Positions 17,966 through 26,807 of a stretch of DNA of 64,000 nt are shown one piece after another. This DNA comes from Arthrobacter sp. NicSoilC5 (GTDB lineage: Bacteria > Actinomycetota > Actinomycetes > Actinomycetales > Micrococcaceae). The translations under genes and the position numbers were made by a program. Position 1 is the stretch's first letter. The number at the start of each line of letters is the position of its first letter. Below the pieces are notes generated by a model that did no database searches, had not been told where the DNA came from, and was given only the letters and a program-made list of their open reading frames with translations. Location: the NCBI RefSeq assembly GCF_019977395.1, contig NZ_AP024660.1:2170001-2234000 (forward strand), given 5' to 3'.

Positions 17966-19177
17966 CTAGTCGAACCAGGGATCCAGTCCGTGCAGCGGGA
18001 ACACTGCCTTGCGGGTGGCCATGACGGTGCGGTCCACGGCGTCATTGGGGTCGAAGCCCACCTCCCAGGACCGCCACCAGAGCTCCACGTCATCCCCCAT
18101 CAGGGCGGGCGCTTCCCTGCCGAACTTCTCCATCACGTACTGACGCCAGTCCGCCGGCACGGGGGTCCGCAGCGGTACCGGCCGCCCCGCGGCGATGGCC
18201 ACCAGGTGGCTCCAGGCCCGTGGCACCACATCCAGCACGTTGTAGCCTCCGCCGCCGGTAGCGATCCAGCGGCCGCCGCAGTACCTTTCGGCCAAGTGCC
18301 CGACGGCGTTCGCTGCCTCGCGCTGGCCGTCCACGCTGAGGTTGAGGTGCGTGAGGGGGTCGCTGCGGTGCGAGTCGCAGCCGTGCTGGCTCACGATCAC
18401 CCCGGGTTCGAAGGCACCCACCAGTTGCGGCACCACGGCGTAGAAGGCGCGAAGCCAGCCGGCGTCGGACGTTCCTGCAGGCAGGGCGACGTTCACGGCC
18501 GTCCCCTCCGCCACGGGGCCGCCCACCTCGTTGGCGAAGCCCGTGCCAGGAAAGAGGGTCAGCCCCGTCTCGTGCAGCGAGATCGTCAGGACCCGGGGAT
18601 CGTCCCAGAAGATGTTCTGCGTGCCGTCGCCGTGGTGCGCGTCGACGTCGATATAGGCCACCTTGCCCACCCCGCCGTCGAGCAGTTTCTGCACGGCAAG
18701 GGCGGCGTCGTTGTAGATGCAGAATCCGCTGGCGCGCTCCCGGGCGGCGTGGTGCATGCCGCCGCCGAAGTTCACCGCGTGGACAGCCGAACCATCCAGC
18801 ACGCGCTGGGCCGCCAGCAGCGAACCGCCGGCCAGGCGCGCCGCGGCCTCGTGCATGCCCGCGAATGCCGGATCGTCCTCGGTTCCCAGCCCGCGCGACT
18901 CGTCCGGCCGGGAAGGGTCCGTACTGACCCGGCGGACTGCTGCAACGTAATCAGCGGAGTGGACGGACTCCAGTTCCGCGTCCGATGCGACCTCCGGGGC
19001 TGCAAGGTCAACGTGGTCCAGGTCGAAGAGCCCCAGGCTGCGGGACAGGCGCGCGGTCAGGTCCATACGCTCGGGCGCCATGGGGTGGCCGGGCCCAAAG
19101 TTGTAAGCTGTCATGTCAGGACTCCACGCCACCATCGTTGGCGGCGCGGGCTGGCTGAGTCCGGGCAGGTATGTCAT
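17966..19177 (-). CDS. acuC: Class I/II histone deacetylase-fold amidohydrolase, AcuC-like
   Basis: This 403-residue zinc amidohydrolase has the deacetylase signature residues: the His pair in GGGMHHA, the zinc ligands in DVDAHHGDGTQ and the later Asp in SQHGCDSH, and the GGGGYN loop. In Bacillus subtilis AcuC removes acetyl groups from acetyl-CoA synthetase. An acetyl-CoA synthetase gene is present in this window, but 26 kb away. ATG at 19177 was chosen; no clear ribosome site is visible. Confidence 0.82.
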   Translation of the reverse strand: MTYLPGLSQPAPPTMVAWSPDMTAYNFGPGHPMAPERMDLTARLSRSLGLFDLDHVDLAAPEVASDAELESVHSADYVAAVRRVSTDPSRPDESRGLGTEDDPAFAGMHEAAARLAGGSLLAAQRVLDGSAVHAVNFGGGMHHAARERASGFCIYNDAALAVQKLLDGGVGKVAYIDVDAHHGDGTQNIFWDDPRVLTISLHETGLTLFPGTGFANEVGGPVAEGTAVNVALPAGTSDAGWLRAFYAVVPQLVGAFEPGVIVSQHGCDSHRSDPLTHLNLSVDGQREAANAVGHLAERYCGGRWIATGGGGYNVLDVVPRAWSHLVAIAAGRPVPLRTPVPADWRQYVMEKFGREAPALMGDDVELWWRSWEVGFDPNDAVDRTVMATRKAVFPLHGLDPWFD

Positions 19178-19281
19178 CAATCACAGGCTACCCGAGCCCG
19201 CGCTGCCGCCGGCCCGGCCATGGCGCGGGCTTTAGTGGTTTACTACTGAAGGAAGCCGTTTCAACCGAGGAAAACCCACAC

Positions 19282-20715
19282 ATGACGCAAAGCCAGTCGA
19301 GGCCCCGGACTCCGGCCCCCTGGCACCCCCCGGCGCAGGAGCGGGAGGGCCTCTGGATCTTCACGCGGCTGCGCGACTTCATTGACGACATCGCCAACAC
19401 CTCCCCCGCACGGCTGGCACTGACCGCGTTCGCCGCTGTGTGCACGGTATTCACCTTCCTGCTGTCCCTGCCCGTATCGTCGGCTGACGGAACACCCACC
19501 CCCATCCACCAGGCGCTGTTCACGGCCGTCTCAGCCGTGTGCGTCACGGGGCTCACGGTGGTTTCGACGGCGATCCACTGGTCCTTCTTTGGCCAACTGG
19601 TGATCCTGGTGGGCATCTTCATCGGCGGCTTGGGCACGTTGACGCTGGCATCGCTGCTGGCGCTCATGGTGAGCAAGCGGCTGGGTGTGCGCGGCAAGAT
19701 CATTGCCGCGGAATCCATGAACAATGCCGGCCGCCTGGGCGAAGTGGGCACGCTGCTGCGGATCGTCATCACCACTTCCGTAGTCATCGAGGGCATCCTG
19801 GCGCTCGCCCTGGTCCCGCGGTTCCTCACCCTGGGCGAACCGTTCTGGCAGTCTGTCTGGCACGGCGTCTTCTATTCCATTTCGTCGTTCAACAACGCCG
19901 GCTTCACGCCGCACTCGGACGGCATCGTGCCCTACGAGACGGACCTGTGGATCCTGATCCCCCTCATGGTGGGGGTCTTCCTGGGCAGCCTGGGGTTCCC
20001 GGTGGTGATGGTCCTGCAGCAGAACGGCCTGAACTGGAAGAAGTGGAACCTCCACACCAAGCTCACCATCCAGGTCTCCCTCATCCTGCTTGCCGCGGGC
20101 ACACTGCTGTGGGCCCTGATGGAGTGGGACAACGCCCGGACCATCGGGCCGATGGCCATCGGCGACAAGATCACCCATTCCCTTTTTGCCTCGGTCATGA
20201 CGCGTTCGGGTGGGTTCAACCTGGTGGACCAGAATCACATGGAATCCACCACCAAGCTGCTGACTGACGCGCTGATGTTCGCAGGCGGCGGGTCGGCGTC
20301 GACGGCGGGCGGCATCAAGGTGACCACCATCGCCGTGATGTTCCTGGCCATCGTTGCCGAAGCCCGCGGCGACGCCGACGTTAAGGTGTACGGCCGGACC
20401 ATCCCGCAGGGCACCATGCGGGTGGCCATCTCCGTGATCGTTGCCGGCGCCACGCTTGTTTCCGTCTCCGCCTTCCTGCTCCTGCAGTTCAGCGGCGCAT
20501 CACTGGACCGGGTACTGTTTGAGACGATTTCGGCCTTCGCCACGGTGGGCCTGAGCACCGGCCTCAGCGCGGAGGTTCCGCCCGAGGGCGTCTACGTCCT
20601 GACAGCCCTCATGTTCGCCGGCCGCGTGGGCACCGTGACCCTCGCCGCTGCACTGGCCCTGCGCCAGCGCAGCCAGCTGTACCACTACCCCGAAGAGAGG
20701 CCGATCATTGGCTAG
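19282..20715 (+). CDS. TrkH/KtrB-type potassium uptake channel subunit
   Basis: This 477-residue membrane protein has four repeated membrane-pore-membrane units. The selectivity loops read VCVTGLTVV, NNAGFTPHSDG, TRSGGFNLVD and TVGLSTGL. It forms the ion path of a Trk/Ktr potassium importer and pairs with the regulatory subunit encoded next, which it overlaps by 8 bp. The ATG at 19282 lies ten bases after GAGGAAAA. Confidence 0.9.
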   Translation: MTQSQSRPRTPAPWHPPAQEREGLWIFTRLRDFIDDIANTSPARLALTAFAAVCTVFTFLLSLPVSSADGTPTPIHQALFTAVSAVCVTGLTVVSTAIHWSFFGQLVILVGIFIGGLGTLTLASLLALMVSKRLGVRGKIIAAESMNNAGRLGEVGTLLRIVITTSVVIEGILALALVPRFLTLGEPFWQSVWHGVFYSISSFNNAGFTPHSDGIVPYETDLWILIPLMVGVFLGSLGFPVVMVLQQNGLNWKKWNLHTKLTIQVSLILLAAGTLLWALMEWDNARTIGPMAIGDKITHSLFASVMTRSGGFNLVDQNHMESTTKLLTDALMFAGGGSASTAGGIKVTTIAVMFLAIVAEARGDADVKVYGRTIPQGTMRVAISVIVAGATLVSVSAFLLLQFSGASLDRVLFETISAFATVGLSTGLSAEVPPEGVYVLTALMFAGRVGTVTLAAALALRQRSQLYHYPEERPIIG

Positions 20716-21394
20716 TTCCACAGACGCCCCCCGGCGCCCCGCCCACAATGCTCCGGTACTGGTCATCGGGCTGGGCCGCTTCGGATCATCCACCGCGGAG
20801 CAGCTGGTCAAGCAGGGCCGGGAAGTGCTCGCCATTGAACGGGACCGGAACCTGGTGCAGAAATGGGCACCCCTCCTGACCCATGTGGTGGAGGCTGATG
20901 CCACCAACATCGACGCACTCCGCCAGCTGGGCGCCCAGGAGTTCAGCTCCGCCGTCGTGGGCGTGGGCACCTCCATTGAGTCCTCGGTACTGATTACCGT
21001 GAACCTGGTGGACCTGGGCATCGAGCACCTCTGGGTCAAGGCCATCACTCCGTCGCACGGCAAGATCCTGACCCGGATCGGCGCGAACCACGTCATCTAC
21101 CCCGAGGCCGACGCCGGAGTCCGCGCCGCGCACCTGGTCTCCGGGCGCATGCTGGACTTCATCGAGTTCGACGACGACTTTGCCATCGTGAAGATGTACC
21201 CGCCGCGCGAGACCGTGGGCTTCACCCTGGACGAGTCAAAGGTCCGCTCCAAGTACGGCGTGACCATCGTGGGCGTGAAGTCCCCGGGTGAGGACTTCAC
21301 GTACGCCCGGCCCGAGACCAAGGTGTCCTCCCGGGATATGCTCATCGTCTCCGGCCACGTGGACCTGCTGGAGAGGTTCGCGGCCCGGCCGTAG
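20708..21394 (+). CDS. TrkA/KtrA-type potassium uptake regulatory subunit
   Basis: This 228-residue protein has an RCK-N Rossmann domain (VLVIGLGRFGSSTAEQL, residues about 15-140) and an RCK-C domain (about 145-225). It gates the TrkH-type channel by binding nucleotides. It starts with TTG after GAGAGG, inside the end of the upstream gene, which suggests coupled translation and balanced subunit levels. Confidence 0.9.
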   Translation: MASSTDAPRRPAHNAPVLVIGLGRFGSSTAEQLVKQGREVLAIERDRNLVQKWAPLLTHVVEADATNIDALRQLGAQEFSSAVVGVGTSIESSVLITVNLVDLGIEHLWVKAITPSHGKILTRIGANHVIYPEADAGVRAAHLVSGRMLDFIEFDDDFAIVKMYPPRETVGFTLDESKVRSKYGVTIVGVKSPGEDFTYARPETKVSSRDMLIVSGHVDLLERFAARP

Positions 21395-21412
21395 CCGGGC
21401 CACGCCTGGGAA

Positions 21413-22246
21413 TCAGCCGAGCTGCCTGGTGATCTCTGCTGCCCGGTCGGCGGCGGCGCGGGCGCCGGCGGCAATGATCGCGGGGATGCCCTGTTCGTCA
21501 AAGGTGGCAATGGCGCGTTCGGTGGTGCCGTTGGGGCTGGTGACGGCCTTGCGCAGCGCTGCGGGATCTGCCCCGGGCTCGGCCAGCATGAGGCCGGCGC
21601 CGGCCACTGTTTCGCGCGCCAGCAGGAGGGACAACTCTCGGTCCAGGCCCAGCTCTTCCCCTGCGGACGCCATGGCCTCGGCAAGGTAGAACGCGTAGGC
21701 AGGACCGGAGCCACTGATGGCCGAGAGTGCATCCACCTGCTCCTCGGGGACCTCAACCACGGTTCCTGCGCCCTGCAGCATGTCTTTGACCATCTGGAGT
21801 TGTTCCGGAGTGCAGTGCGTGCCCGGCGAGACCGAAACGACGCCGCGGCCCAGCTTCGCGGGGGTGTTGGGCATGGTCCGGATCACCGGCTGCCCCGCGG
21901 GGAGTGCAGCCTCCAGCTGGGCGATGGACACGGCCGCAGCCACACTGACCACCACGGTATCGGGCGAAAGGGCCGGGCTGATTTCCTTTGCCAGGTCCGC
22001 GATGCCCACGGGCTTGACGCCAAGGATGACTACGGCAGATCCCTTGGCGGCCTGTTTGTTGTTGTCAGGTTCTTCCTCGCCGGCGATGGCGGTGATCCCG
22101 TGGTACCGCTCGGCCAGTTCCGCGGCGCGACCGGCGCGGCGGACCGTGGCCACCACATCCCCCGGGTCCTTCCCCGCCTCCAGCAGGCCGCCAAGAATGG
22201 CTTCGTTCATGGATCCACAGCCAAGGAATGCGATTCGGTTGCTCAT
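21413..22246 (-). CDS. proC: Pyrroline-5-carboxylate reductase
   Basis: This 277-residue enzyme reduces 1-pyrroline-5-carboxylate to L-proline with NAD(P)H. The nucleotide site is FLGCGSMNEAI and the C-terminal signature begins SGSGPAYAFY. The ATG at 22246 fits the family start, but GGAGG lies only one base before it; an upstream in-frame ATG at 22273 would add nine residues and has better spacing to GGGAG. Proline synthesis is a housekeeping role. It converges on the potassium genes. Confidence 0.92.
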   Translation of the reverse strand: MSNRIAFLGCGSMNEAILGGLLEAGKDPGDVVATVRRAGRAAELAERYHGITAIAGEEEPDNNKQAAKGSAVVILGVKPVGIADLAKEISPALSPDTVVVSVAAAVSIAQLEAALPAGQPVIRTMPNTPAKLGRGVVSVSPGTHCTPEQLQMVKDMLQGAGTVVEVPEEQVDALSAISGSGPAYAFYLAEAMASAGEELGLDRELSLLLARETVAGAGLMLAEPGADPAALRKAVTSPNGTTERAIATFDEQGIPAIIAAGARAAADRAAEITRQLG

Positions 22247-22360
22247 GCCTCCATCATTGCAGTTGCGAGGCATTCACAGGCAACTCCCATCTTCAGCGCA
22301 GGCAGCACACAACTTGGGGTCCTAACGTAGTTATTACCTCATTGAGGGTGCGAGTGATGC

Positions 22361-22382
22361 GGCAGGCATGGGGATGCCTGCC
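22361..22382. repeat. Orphan 9-bp hairpin in the proC-ppx gap
   Basis: GGCAGGCAT and its exact complement flank a GGGG loop. It has no T run on either side, so it is not a textbook terminator. It lies 115 bases upstream of proC and may be structured leader RNA. Confidence 0.4.
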
Positions 22383-22458
22383 AAGGGCACCGGTGGCACG
22401 GCAGCAGGTTTTCCCCCATTTTCCTGTTGCCGGCCCCGGTGCTTCCGCTTTTAATGAA

Positions 22459-22474
22459 CCTGCTGCGAAGCAGG
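22459..22474 (-). terminator. Possible terminator of the Ppx/GppA gene
   Basis: A 6-bp stem (CCTGCT/AGCAGG) with a four-base loop lies 15 bases after the stop of the minus-strand phosphatase gene and is followed on that strand by TTCATTAAAAG. The short stem keeps confidence low. Confidence 0.35.
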
Positions 22475-22488
22475 CTGGACGCCTGTGG

Positions 22489-23478
22489 CTAGACTCCTGC
22501 GTCCACCGGCCGGGAAGCGGCAACATGGGGCGCCGGCTCCAGAGGTCCGGCAAAGACCAGCTGGTCTAGGCGCCGCAGGATGAGCCCTTCGCGGAGCGCC
22601 CAGGGGCAAATGCGGAGCTTCTTGAACTTGAACATTTCCAGGGCTGCCTCGGCCACCAGAGCGCCGGCAAGGAGCTGATGGGCGCGCGCCTCGGAAACAC
22701 CGGGAAGGTGCAGCCTGTCTTCCGAACTCATGGCCGAGATCCGCTGGGTCCAGATGCCCAGGTCCGAGGCGTGCAGTTCCCTCTTAACGTAGGGTCCTTC
22801 CGCACTGGGGGCGGCACCGGCGATCCGGGCCAGGGAGCGGAAGGTCTTGGAGGTTCCGGCCACCACGTTTGCCCGGCCCAGGCCGTCGAATTCGCGGACG
22901 GCAGGTTTGAGCGTGGCCCTGATGTACCGCCGCAGTTCCTTGACGCTTTTGGCCGACGGTGGATCCTCGGCGAGCCAGTCCCTGGTGAGCCGGCTGGCGC
23001 CCAGCGGCACCGAGGTGGCTACTTCCGGAAGTTCGTCCTGGCCAAAGGCCATTTCAAACGAGCCGCCGCCGATGTCCAGGTTCAGGATGGGACCGGCTCC
23101 CCACCCATGCCAGCGCCGTACAGCGAAGAAGGTCATGGACGCCTCTTCGCTGCCGGTGAGTTCCTGGAGGGTCACCGTGGTTTCGTGCTTGACCCGGGCC
23201 AGGACGGCTGGGCCGTTGGTGGCCTCGCGGATGGCCGAGGTACAGAACGCCAGCAGGTCCTCGGCCTTGTGGCGCGCCGCGAATTCCCAGGCTTCCAGCA
23301 CGAACTCGGTCAGCTCGTGCTGGCCCTCGTCGCTGATGCTGCCATCCGGTTCCAGGTACTGCACCAGGGACAGCGGCCGCTTATGGGACGCGAACGGGAC
23401 CGGCTGCGCGCCCGGGTGGGCATCCACCAGGAGCAGATGGACAGTATTGGAACCAATGTCGAGGACGCCTAGACGCAT
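22489..23478 (-). CDS. Ppx/GppA phosphatase family protein
   Basis: This 329-residue protein has the ASKHA-fold phosphate loops of the exopolyphosphatase/guanosine pentaphosphatase family: DIGSNTVHLLL at the start and LDIGGGSFEM near 140. It is the short actinobacterial form without the C-terminal HD domain. Members hydrolyse polyphosphate or pppGpp; which one cannot be told here. It lies seven bases downstream of the SseB-domain gene and is likely cotranscribed with it. Confidence 0.85.
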   Translation of the reverse strand: MRLGVLDIGSNTVHLLLVDAHPGAQPVPFASHKRPLSLVQYLEPDGSISDEGQHELTEFVLEAWEFAARHKAEDLLAFCTSAIREATNGPAVLARVKHETTVTLQELTGSEEASMTFFAVRRWHGWGAGPILNLDIGGGSFEMAFGQDELPEVATSVPLGASRLTRDWLAEDPPSAKSVKELRRYIRATLKPAVREFDGLGRANVVAGTSKTFRSLARIAGAAPSAEGPYVKRELHASDLGIWTQRISAMSSEDRLHLPGVSEARAHQLLAGALVAEAALEMFKFKKLRICPWALREGLILRRLDQLVFAGPLEPAPHVAASRPVDAGV

Positions 23479-23485
23479 GGGGACA

Positions 23486-23905
23486 TTATTGCTCGTCGGC
23501 GCGCTTGAAGTCGCGCCGGATGTTGGCGACGCCCTCGGGGTTGATCTCGAAACCGTAGGCTGCGCCGGGGTTGATCACCATGCCCAGCTCATCGCCGATA
23601 TTGGCGATGATGGCAGCGCCCTGCGTGCCCAGGACGTTGGGGGCGGCTTCCAGGTACTGCTGGTCCACCCGGCTGGGGTGCGAGAAAACGGCAAGGACGG
23701 GGTCGCCGTCGGCGTTGGCAAGGACCAGGGGCTCCACCTGGGAGTCGATGCCCTCAACCGTGTCCGAGCTGATGATGTAGACCTCGCTGTTGAGGAAGGA
23801 CAGGATGACGTCCACCGGGTCGGCGTCGGGCTGTCCGCCGGTGGCGAGCTTCTCCTCGAGGTCGTTGAGCGGCTGGAGATCCGTGTGCGCGGGCTGTTCA
23901 GTCAT
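23486..23905 (-). CDS. SseB family protein
   Basis: This 139-residue acidic protein matches the SseB N-terminal domain, with the repeated beta-alpha pattern around VYIISSD, PLVLANADGDPVLAVF and MVINPGAAYGFEI. The domain occurs in many actinobacterial proteins of unknown role. No signal peptide or membrane segment is seen. AGGGGA stands right before the ATG. It lies between topA and the phosphatase gene. Confidence 0.75.
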   Translation of the reverse strand: MTEQPAHTDLQPLNDLEEKLATGGQPDADPVDVILSFLNSEVYIISSDTVEGIDSQVEPLVLANADGDPVLAVFSHPSRVDQQYLEAAPNVLGTQGAAIIANIGDELGMVINPGAAYGFEINPEGVANIRRDFKRADEQ

Positions 23906-23927
23906 TCCCCTAGCCGATCACGATACG

Positions 23928-23953
23928 GTGGCCGGCGCAAACGCGCCGGCCAC
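23928..23953 (-). terminator. Hairpin after topA
   Basis: A perfect 11-bp GC-rich stem (GTGGCCGGCGC and complement) with an AAAC loop begins four bases after the topA stop. There is no T run; such T-less hairpins are common at actinobacterial gene ends. Confidence 0.5.
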
Positions 23954-23957
23954 ACGC

Positions 23958-26684
23958 CTACTTCTTGGCCGTTGCCTTCTTCTTCGCGGGCGCCTTGCGG
24001 GTGGCGGTCCGCTTGACCGGGCCCTTGGCGCGCTTCTCTGCCAGCAACTCCACGGCCTGTTCCCGTGTGAGTTCCTCCAGCGAGGTGGCACGGGGAACCG
24101 TGATGTTGGTGATGCCGTCGGTGATGTAGGGCCCGAACCGGCCCTCCTTCACCACGATGTTCTTCTCGGATACCGGGTCCGGGCCGAACTCCGCCAGCGG
24201 CGGCACCGCGGCACGGGCGCCGCGCTGCTTGGGCTGCGAGTAGATCTCCAGGGCCTGTTCCAGGGTGATGGTGAAGATTTCCTCTTCGGAACCAATGGAG
24301 CGGGAGTCAGTCCCCTTCTTCAGGTAGGGCCCGAACCGGCCGTTCTGCACCGTGATGAGGTTGCCTTCGGCGTCCTCCCCCAGTGCCCGGGGCAGGCTCA
24401 TGAGCTGGAGCGCCTCGTCCAGGGTGACGGACTCCACGGTCATCGACTTGAAGAGCGACCCCGTGCGGGGCTTTGCCTTGACGGGCTTCTTCGGCGGCTT
24501 GGGCTTGCCGTTCTTGTAGTACTCCACCGGCTGGTTGGCCAGTTCCTCGTCGGTCATCTCAGGGATGATCTCGGTGACGTAGGCGCCGTAACGGCCGTTC
24601 TTGGCCACCACGGTGTGTCCCGTATGCGGATCGGCGCCGAGCACGCGTTCCTCCGGGGCCGCCGTCTCCATCAGCTCGATGGCCTTGGCCGCGGTCAGCT
24701 CATCCGGAGCCAGGTCCTCGGGCACGTTGGCGCGCGCCGATTCCACGATCTCGCCCGTCTTCGGGTCCACCACGGCGGCAGAGCTTTCCAGGTAGGGACC
24801 GAACTTGCCCACCCGGAGCGTGATCTCGTCGGTGATCGGGATTGAGTTGATTTCCCGGGCATCGATCTCGCCCAGGTTGTTGACGATGCTCAGCAGGCCC
24901 GGATCGGAATCCTCGCCGAAGTAGAAGTGCCGCAGCCAGGAGGCGCCGGCTTCCTGGCCATTGGCGATCTTGTCCAGGTCGCCTTCCATGTCGGCGGTGA
25001 ACTCGTAATCCACGTAGTCGGAGAAATGCTGCTCCAGGAGCCGGATGACGGAGAAGGCGATCCAGCTGGGCACCAGGGCTGAACCCTGCTTCCGGACGTA
25101 GCCGCGGTCCTGGATGGTGGAGATGGTGGAGGCGTAGGTGGACGGGCGGCCGATGCCCTTCTTCTCCAGCTCCGCGGTCAGCGATGCTTCCGTGTAGCGC
25201 GGCGGCGGGGACGTCTCGTGGCCCACGGCCTGGATGTCCGCGGCCGTCAGGGAGTCATCCTTGGCCACATTGGGCAGCCGGCGTGCTTCGTCGGAGTCGT
25301 CGTCGCCGCGGGTCTCGTCCTTGCCTTCCTCGTAGGCGGCGAGGAAGCCGGGGAACGTGATCACGGTGCCGGAGGCGGAGAATTCCGCGTCCCGGCCATC
25401 TGCGGAGACGGCACCCAGGCGGATGGTGGCCGTTGAACCCTTGGCGTCGCCCATTTGGGAGGCGACCGTACGCTTCCAGATGAGCTCGTACAGGCGGAAC
25501 TCATCGCCGGAGAGCTGCTTGGCGACCTGGGCAGGCGTGCGGAAAGAGTCACCGGCGGGGCGGATGGCCTCGTGCGCTTCCTGGGCGTTGGCGGCCTTAT
25601 TGGAGTAGACGCGCGGCGACTGGGGAATGTATTCGGGGCCGTACAGTTCGGAGGCCTGGCGGCGGGCTGCCGTGATGGCCTCATCGCTCAACGCGGACGA
25701 GTCCGTACGCATATAGGTGATGTAGCCGTTTTCGTACAGCCGCTGGGCGATCTGCATGGTGCTCTTGGAGGAGAAGCGCAGCTTGCGGCCGGCCTCCTGC
25801 TGCAGCGTGGAGGTGGTGAACGGCGCGGCGGGACGGCGCGTGTACGGCTTGGTGTCCACCGACCGGACGCGGAAGTCGGCGTTCTGCAGGCCGGCCGCCA
25901 GGGACGTTGCCAGTTCCTCGTTGAGGTGGGCCACGTTCCGGGACGTGAGCTCGCCGTTGTCGTTGAAGTCGCGGCCCGTGGCCACCTTGGCGCCGTCCAC
26001 GGCGGCCAGCTTGGCCTTGAACGAGCCGGACTCGGCGCCGAACTGGCCGGTCAGGTCCCAGTAGGAGGCAGCCTTGAAGGCCATGCGTTCGCGTTCGCGG
26101 TCCACCACCATGCGGGTGACCACGGACTGCACGCGTCCGGCGGACAGGCCGCGGGCCACCTTGCGCCAGAGGACGGGTGAGATTTCGTAGCCGTAGAGGC
26201 GGTCCAGGACGCGGCGGGTTTCCTGGGCGTCCACCAGGTCCTGGTCCACGTCGCGCAGGTTGCCCATGGCGCGCTGGATGGCTTCCTTGGTGATTTCGCC
26301 GAACGTCATCCGGTACACCGGGACCTTGGGCTTGAGTACTTCCAGCAGGTGCCACGCGATGGCCTCGCCCTCGCGGTCCCCATCGGTTGCGAGATAGAGT
26401 TCGTCGGCGTCCTTGAGCGCGGCTTTGAGCTCGGTGACCTTTTTCTTCTTGTCCGGGGACACCACGTAGTAGGGCTTGAAGTCGTGTTCAATGTCGACGG
26501 CGAACTTGCCGACGGAGGTTTTCTTCAGCTCGGCAGGGAGTTCGGACGGCTGCGGCAGGTCCCGGATGTGACCAATGGAGGCCTCTACGATGAAGCCCTC
26601 GCCGAGGTACTTGGCGATGGTCTTGCTCTTGGCTGGAGACTCCACAATCACGAGTTTCTTGCCGGTTTTGGCCTTGCTTGGCAC
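23958..26684 (-). CDS. topA: DNA topoisomerase I
   Basis: This 908-residue type IA topoisomerase relaxes negative supercoils. In order: a TOPRIM domain (KLVIVESPAKSKT; acidic triad region LYLATDGDREGEAIAWH), the catalytic tyrosine in GYITYMRTDS, and a long C-terminal part with several repeated actinobacterial domains (RVGKFGPYLE, NGRYGAYVTE, NGRFGPYLKK, EGRFGPYIT) ending in a Lys-rich tail. No zinc-ribbon cysteines are seen, as in mycobacterial TopA. The GTG at 26684 follows TAGGAG; the longer frame upstream is non-coding in character. Confidence 0.95.
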   Translation of the reverse strand: MPSKAKTGKKLVIVESPAKSKTIAKYLGEGFIVEASIGHIRDLPQPSELPAELKKTSVGKFAVDIEHDFKPYYVVSPDKKKKVTELKAALKDADELYLATDGDREGEAIAWHLLEVLKPKVPVYRMTFGEITKEAIQRAMGNLRDVDQDLVDAQETRRVLDRLYGYEISPVLWRKVARGLSAGRVQSVVTRMVVDRERERMAFKAASYWDLTGQFGAESGSFKAKLAAVDGAKVATGRDFNDNGELTSRNVAHLNEELATSLAAGLQNADFRVRSVDTKPYTRRPAAPFTTSTLQQEAGRKLRFSSKSTMQIAQRLYENGYITYMRTDSSALSDEAITAARRQASELYGPEYIPQSPRVYSNKAANAQEAHEAIRPAGDSFRTPAQVAKQLSGDEFRLYELIWKRTVASQMGDAKGSTATIRLGAVSADGRDAEFSASGTVITFPGFLAAYEEGKDETRGDDDSDEARRLPNVAKDDSLTAADIQAVGHETSPPPRYTEASLTAELEKKGIGRPSTYASTISTIQDRGYVRKQGSALVPSWIAFSVIRLLEQHFSDYVDYEFTADMEGDLDKIANGQEAGASWLRHFYFGEDSDPGLLSIVNNLGEIDAREINSIPITDEITLRVGKFGPYLESSAAVVDPKTGEIVESARANVPEDLAPDELTAAKAIELMETAAPEERVLGADPHTGHTVVAKNGRYGAYVTEIIPEMTDEELANQPVEYYKNGKPKPPKKPVKAKPRTGSLFKSMTVESVTLDEALQLMSLPRALGEDAEGNLITVQNGRFGPYLKKGTDSRSIGSEEEIFTITLEQALEIYSQPKQRGARAAVPPLAEFGPDPVSEKNIVVKEGRFGPYITDGITNITVPRATSLEELTREQAVELLAEKRAKGPVKRTATRKAPAKKKATAKK

Positions 26685-26807
26685 GGTGCTCCTACAGAAA
26701 AAGGTTGCTGGGGCAGATGAGCCCATGTTCGCCTAGTTCACCATATTTTGGGCAATCGTGCGCATTCATGTGGAAAAGACGGGGCTCTGTTGAGGGCTTG
26801 AGGGGGC

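Noticed and set aside
22228-22569. Short frames in the proC-ppx gap
   Set aside because: No motif, no good ribosome site and Arg/Cys-rich shadow-like translation on both strands.
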